A DNA stretch of 14,638 nt. It comes from Streptosporangiaceae bacterium. GTDB taxonomy: Bacteria; Actinomycetota; Actinomycetes; Streptosporangiales; Streptosporangiaceae. A program made the position numbers and the translations under genes. Each line of letters begins with the position of its first letter. The stretch's first letter is position 1. Of this stretch, positions 12,322 to 14,638 are shown one piece after another. Location of the stretch: positions 1-14,638 of the forward strand of contig JASHSZ010000179.1 of NCBI GenBank assembly GCA_030040815.1, in the 5' to 3' direction. Under the pieces are notes generated by a model that was not told the DNA's origin, ran no database searches, and saw only the letters and a program-made list of their open reading frames with translations.

Positions 12322-13665
12322 CTAGCCGAGAAAGCGATCGATCGTGGCTGTGGTGGTCGTTATGCCCTGCGCATTCGTGGTGAAGTTCACCATGGGGACG
12401 AGAATGTTGCCGTCGGGCTGGATAGTCGGCGATTCGATATCGGTGGAACCACTGGAGCTAACGGGGATCGTGATGACCCCGTCAGTACCGAAGGCGCTGT
12501 CCAGGCTCCCGGTGGGGGTGAGCAGCGCGAGGCAGGGGTTCCCGTTCTGGCAGACGCCGTGCCTGAAGGTGGCGCAAGTTGACCCGTCCACGGCGACATC
12601 GCCGTTGGACCCGACGAACGGGCTCCCCGTTATGGTGTTGGCTGCGTCGCCGCTGGCATAGGCGAAGGGGGCGTTGCTGAAGCTCCCGCTCGCCGCCCCC
12701 GCGGGCAGCGAATCGAGCAGGACTTGGACGTCGTACGTGGTCTTGCTACCGACATCCACCTGGACCATCTGGCCCCCGGCGTAGGTGCCGTTGGGCTGGA
12801 ACCCGTTGGTCGAGGAGACGGTGATGGTGTCGGAGGACGGGAACGTCACCGTAGAGTCGGGCACTCCCGCCGGGCTGTACTCGCCGATGGTGATGCCGAT
12901 GCCGCCGCCGATAGTGTCCCCAGCCTGGGGGTCATCGTTCTGGACGAAGATGTCGCCAGCAGAGTCTTCACCAAGCGCGACTATGCTGTTACTGCCAGCC
13001 ACTTGCTGCGCGACGGAGCCGCCGTTGCCGAAGCTGCTGTCCAGCGCCCCGCTCGGGGTGTAGCGGATCAACACGTTCTGGTGGGCGGCCTTGGGGGCCC
13101 CCGCTAGGGAGCCGCCGGCGAGGATGTCGCCGTCAGGCTCGACCAGCACCGTGTCCAGGCCGACGTCCCCCGAGAGGGAGGTGGTCACCTCGCCGCCGCT
13201 GCCGAAACTTGTGTCCAGCGTCCCGTTCGCGTTGAACTCGGCGACCGCGGCATCCTCCGCTTCGCCCGGGACAACCTCCTCCCCTACAACCACGATGTTG
13301 CCGTCGGGCTCCACGAAGGCGCCGGACGGCGCGGCGGACGCGCCGGAGAAGCTGGCCACGGCCAGCCCGTCCGTCCCGAAGCTGGCGTCCACCGTCCCGT
13401 TCGAGTTATAGCCCAGGACGGCGAACTCGGAGTCGCCGGTGGTCGCGTTGGTCAACCCGCCCTCGACGAGGATCGTGCCATTCGACTGGGTCAGCATGGT
13501 CCCCGCGCCGAAGCCGGCGGGCAAGGTAACCACCCCGCCCGTGCCGAAGGACGGGTCGAGCGACCCGGCCGAAGCGGCCTGCGCGGGGGCGGCGGCAGCG
13601 ATGGCCGCCGCTGCCAGCACAGCCGCACCCGCGGCCAGGACCTTTAGTGATGCTCGCGTGCGCAC
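12322..13665 (-). CDS. Secreted delta-60 repeat beta-propeller protein
   Basis: The 447-residue precursor has a Sec signal peptide: basic start RTRASLK, hydrophobic VLAAGAAVLAAAAIAAAA, and a probable cut after APAQA (26-30). The mature part consists of delta-60 repeats with the unit LDxSFGxxGxV plus PDGNI(L/V)V. Units begin near residues 36, 92, 150, 208 and 388, with a degraded one near 268 (VPDSTVTF) and another suggested near 326. This gives about seven blades of 56-60 residues. A Cys-containing loop (C364, C372, C378) sits before the last blade. No anchor or catalytic domain is visible, so a secreted binding or structural role is likely. The start is GTG 13665, with AAGGAG at 13676-13671 five bases upstream. 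An in-frame ATG at 13773, with its own AGGAG, would add 36 residues ahead of the signal peptide. Confidence 0.85.
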   Translation of the reverse strand: MRTRASLKVLAAGAAVLAAAAIAAAAPAQAASAGSLDPSFGTGGVVTLPAGFGAGTMLTQSNGTILVEGGLTNATTGDSEFAVLGYNSNGTVDASFGTDGLAVASFSGASAAPSGAFVEPDGNIVVVGEEVVPGEAEDAAVAEFNANGTLDTSFGSGGEVTTSLSGDVGLDTVLVEPDGDILAGGSLAGAPKAAHQNVLIRYTPSGALDSSFGNGGSVAQQVAGSNSIVALGEDSAGDIFVQNDDPQAGDTIGGGIGITIGEYSPAGVPDSTVTFPSSDTITVSSTNGFQPNGTYAGGQMVQVDVGSKTTYDVQVLLDSLPAGAASGSFSNAPFAYASGDAANTITGSPFVGSNGDVAVDGSTCATFRHGVCQNGNPCLALLTPTGSLDSAFGTDGVITIPVSSSGSTDIESPTIQPDGNILVPMVNFTTNAQGITTTTATIDRFLG

Positions 13666-14021
13666 GCGATCTCCTTTCTGACATGCGTTGTTGCGACCCG
13701 AGGGCCTGGCGGCGCTTTGCCGTGACTCCCCGGCGCGCAGTCGACCCGCGGTGCGGCCTTGCTGGAAATGCATGTGCGGTTCTCCTAGCCTTGATTGGTT
13801 ACGCCGAGCGCGAAGGCGACAGACGCCTCCCGCCCGGTCGGCGGTAAACGCATAACCAGCATCGGGACCGGCTCTTAAAGGCGTCCTAACGCGCGCTGAG
13901 AGCGCGGGTTTGCTGCCTTCCGTCGTTGAGCGGCGCAGAACACTGCCCGGCTGCAAATGGTGTCCGGCGCCCGCTGTTGGCGTCATGCCTGGGCGAGGCT
14001 GGCTGCGGGCGGTGGACTTCG
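13666..14021. other. Leader/promoter region of the delta-60 gene, no gene
   Basis: These 356 bases lie between the stop of the TPR gene and the start of the delta-60 gene, both on the minus strand. They hold two ribosome-binding sites in frame with the delta-60 gene (13671-13676 and 13782-13786). They also hold a small hairpin, CGCGCT-GAG-AGCGCG (13892-13906), that could be a weak terminator for the TPR gene. No riboswitch consensus or convincing promoter hexamers could be recognised. Confidence 0.45.
13671..13676 (-). promoter_or_regulatory. Ribosome-binding site deciding the delta-60 protein start
   Basis: AAGGAG on the minus strand is five bases before GTG 13665, and the predicted product then begins directly with a normal signal peptide. 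Confidence 0.6.
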
Positions 14022-14638
14022 CTAACCGGCGGCAGCGATCCTCGCCGCCGGGCGACTCGGATGGCCTATGCGGCCCCGGCCGTGCGCGGCGCCCCCGCCA
14101 ACCTGGGTGGCCCCGGCCAAGTTCTCCGGCCCGGAGATGGCTACCAGCCCAGCCAGGGCGCGATGCGCCTGCGGTGTGGCACCGATCTCGTCGGCCAGCG
14201 TGAGGGCGGCGGCGTACTGTTCGTGCGCCCGCTCCGGCTGGCCGGCTGCGAGCAGCGCTGCGCCGAGGCCGTTGTGGGCGCGGGCCTGCTCATGCTTCTC
14301 GCCGATCTCGTCGGCCAGCGTGAGGGCAGCGGCGTGCTGTTCGTGTGCCCGCTCCGGCTGGCCGGTCGCGAGCAGGACCTCACCTAGACCGTTGAGCGAC
14401 TCGGCCTCGCCCGTCCGCTCGCCGATCTCGCGGGACAGGGCCAGGGCCTGCTCCTGGTAGCTGGCCGCATCGGCATACTGGCCTTGCCTGCAGGCGACGG
14501 ATCCGAGGTCGGTCAGCGTGCTGACCTCGCCCTCACGCTGACCGAGCAGACGGAACACCGCCAGCGCCCGCTGGAGGTTTTCTGAGGCCTGCGGGTAGCG
14601 GCCGAGCAGTTCGTCGATCATTCCGAGGTTGCTGAGCG
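14022..14638 (-). CDS. TPR-repeat protein, C-terminal part (5' end beyond the window)
   Basis: The minus-strand frame is open through the right edge (LSNLG precedes the first Met at 14621), so the start lies outside and at least 205 residues are C-terminal. It consists of tetratricopeptide repeats with a 40-residue period, of the type found in NB-ARC/SARP regulators and signalling STAND proteins: SENLQRALAVFRLLGQREGE, AASYQEQALALSREIGERTGE, AHEQHAAALTLADEIGE and AHEQYAAALTLADEIGA. The last 40 residues are Gly/Ala/Arg-rich with no repeat. TPRs mediate protein or ligand binding, but the effector domain is not in the window. The gene could be another AfsR-like regulator, judging only from repeat style. 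Confidence 0.8.
   Translation of the reverse strand, partial: LSNLGMIDELLGRYPQASENLQRALAVFRLLGQREGEVSTLTDLGSVACRQGQYADAASYQEQALALSREIGERTGEAESLNGLGEVLLATGQPERAHEQHAAALTLADEIGEKHEQARAHNGLGAALLAAGQPERAHEQYAAALTLADEIGATPQAHRALAGLVAISGPENLAGATQVGGGAAHGRGRIGHPSRPAARIAAAG
14182..14373. repeat. Near-identical direct repeat with a 120-bp period inside TPR coding sequence
   Basis: The segments starting at 14182 and 14302 both begin CCGATCTCGTCGGCCAGCGT. They stay almost identical for about 72 bases, with four differences, and then diverge. They encode two TPR units (AHEQ(H/Y)AAALTLADEIG) exactly 40 codons apart. The nucleotide identity, including third positions, points to recent duplication or gene conversion rather than only protein-level conservation. 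Confidence 0.8.

Noticed and set aside
13690..13990. Possible riboswitch upstream of the secreted delta-60 gene
   Set aside because: The leader was read for the c-di-AMP (ydaO) type often found before actinobacterial secreted proteins. The conserved blocks were not found.
14181..14373. Direct repeats as a CRISPR or mobile-element repeat
   Set aside because: The 120-bp period equals 40 codons and coincides with TPR units in an open frame.

Overview
The window looks like chromosomal DNA of a high-GC, GC3-rich actinomycete. The evidence is a DrrAB-type exporter, an AfsR/SARP-like regulator with NB-ARC and TPR domains, a second TPR protein, many GTG starts and several apparently leaderless genes. 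The genus cannot be fixed from sequence alone. No rRNA, tRNA, CRISPR array, phage module or intact insertion sequence is visible.

Layout, left to right. (1) Positions 1-783, minus strand: the N-terminal part of a BNR-repeat lipoprotein that runs off the left edge. (2) 1138-1905: a small aminoglycoside-phosphotransferase-fold kinase, preceded by two inverted repeats. (3) 1906-2453: a gene-poor stretch with degenerate repeats and a perfect 32-bp palindrome. (4) 2454-5109: an efflux module. A DrrA-like ATPase and DrrB-like permease overlap by 4 bp and are divergent from a TetR regulator, with a perfect 17-bp twin operator between them. Related insertion-sequence-like ends border the module on both sides (2276-2299 and 5111-5134), and the right one is followed by a probable transposase tail, so the module may be the cargo of a decayed composite transposon. 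(5) 5310-8881: an acyl-CoA group. A long-chain acyl-CoA synthetase converges on a hotdog thioesterase and a GNAT acetyltransferase, and an HxlR-family regulator is divergent from the GNAT gene with an inverted repeat between them. (6) 9046-12165: a large XRE-SARP-BTAD-NB-ARC-TPR signalling regulator, converging through a strong bidirectional terminator on (7) 12322-13665, a secreted delta-60-repeat beta-propeller protein. (8) 14022-14638: the C-terminal end of a TPR protein that runs off the right edge and contains a nearly identical 120-bp-period duplication.

Functional reading. The TetR protein probably represses both itself and the exporter from the shared intergenic operators. The synthetase makes acyl-CoA and the thioesterase hydrolyses it. 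The neighbouring GNAT resembles the Pat-like protein acetyltransferases known to control acyl-CoA synthetases in actinobacteria, so local control by lysine acylation is a testable idea. The SARP-NB-ARC-TPR protein is a typical actinomycete signal-integrating regulator, but no biosynthetic cluster is visible beside it. I do not see a clearly unprecedented system. The most distinctive points are the IS-bordered efflux module, the GNAT/synthetase/thioesterase neighbourhood, and the double DNA-binding architecture of the large regulator.
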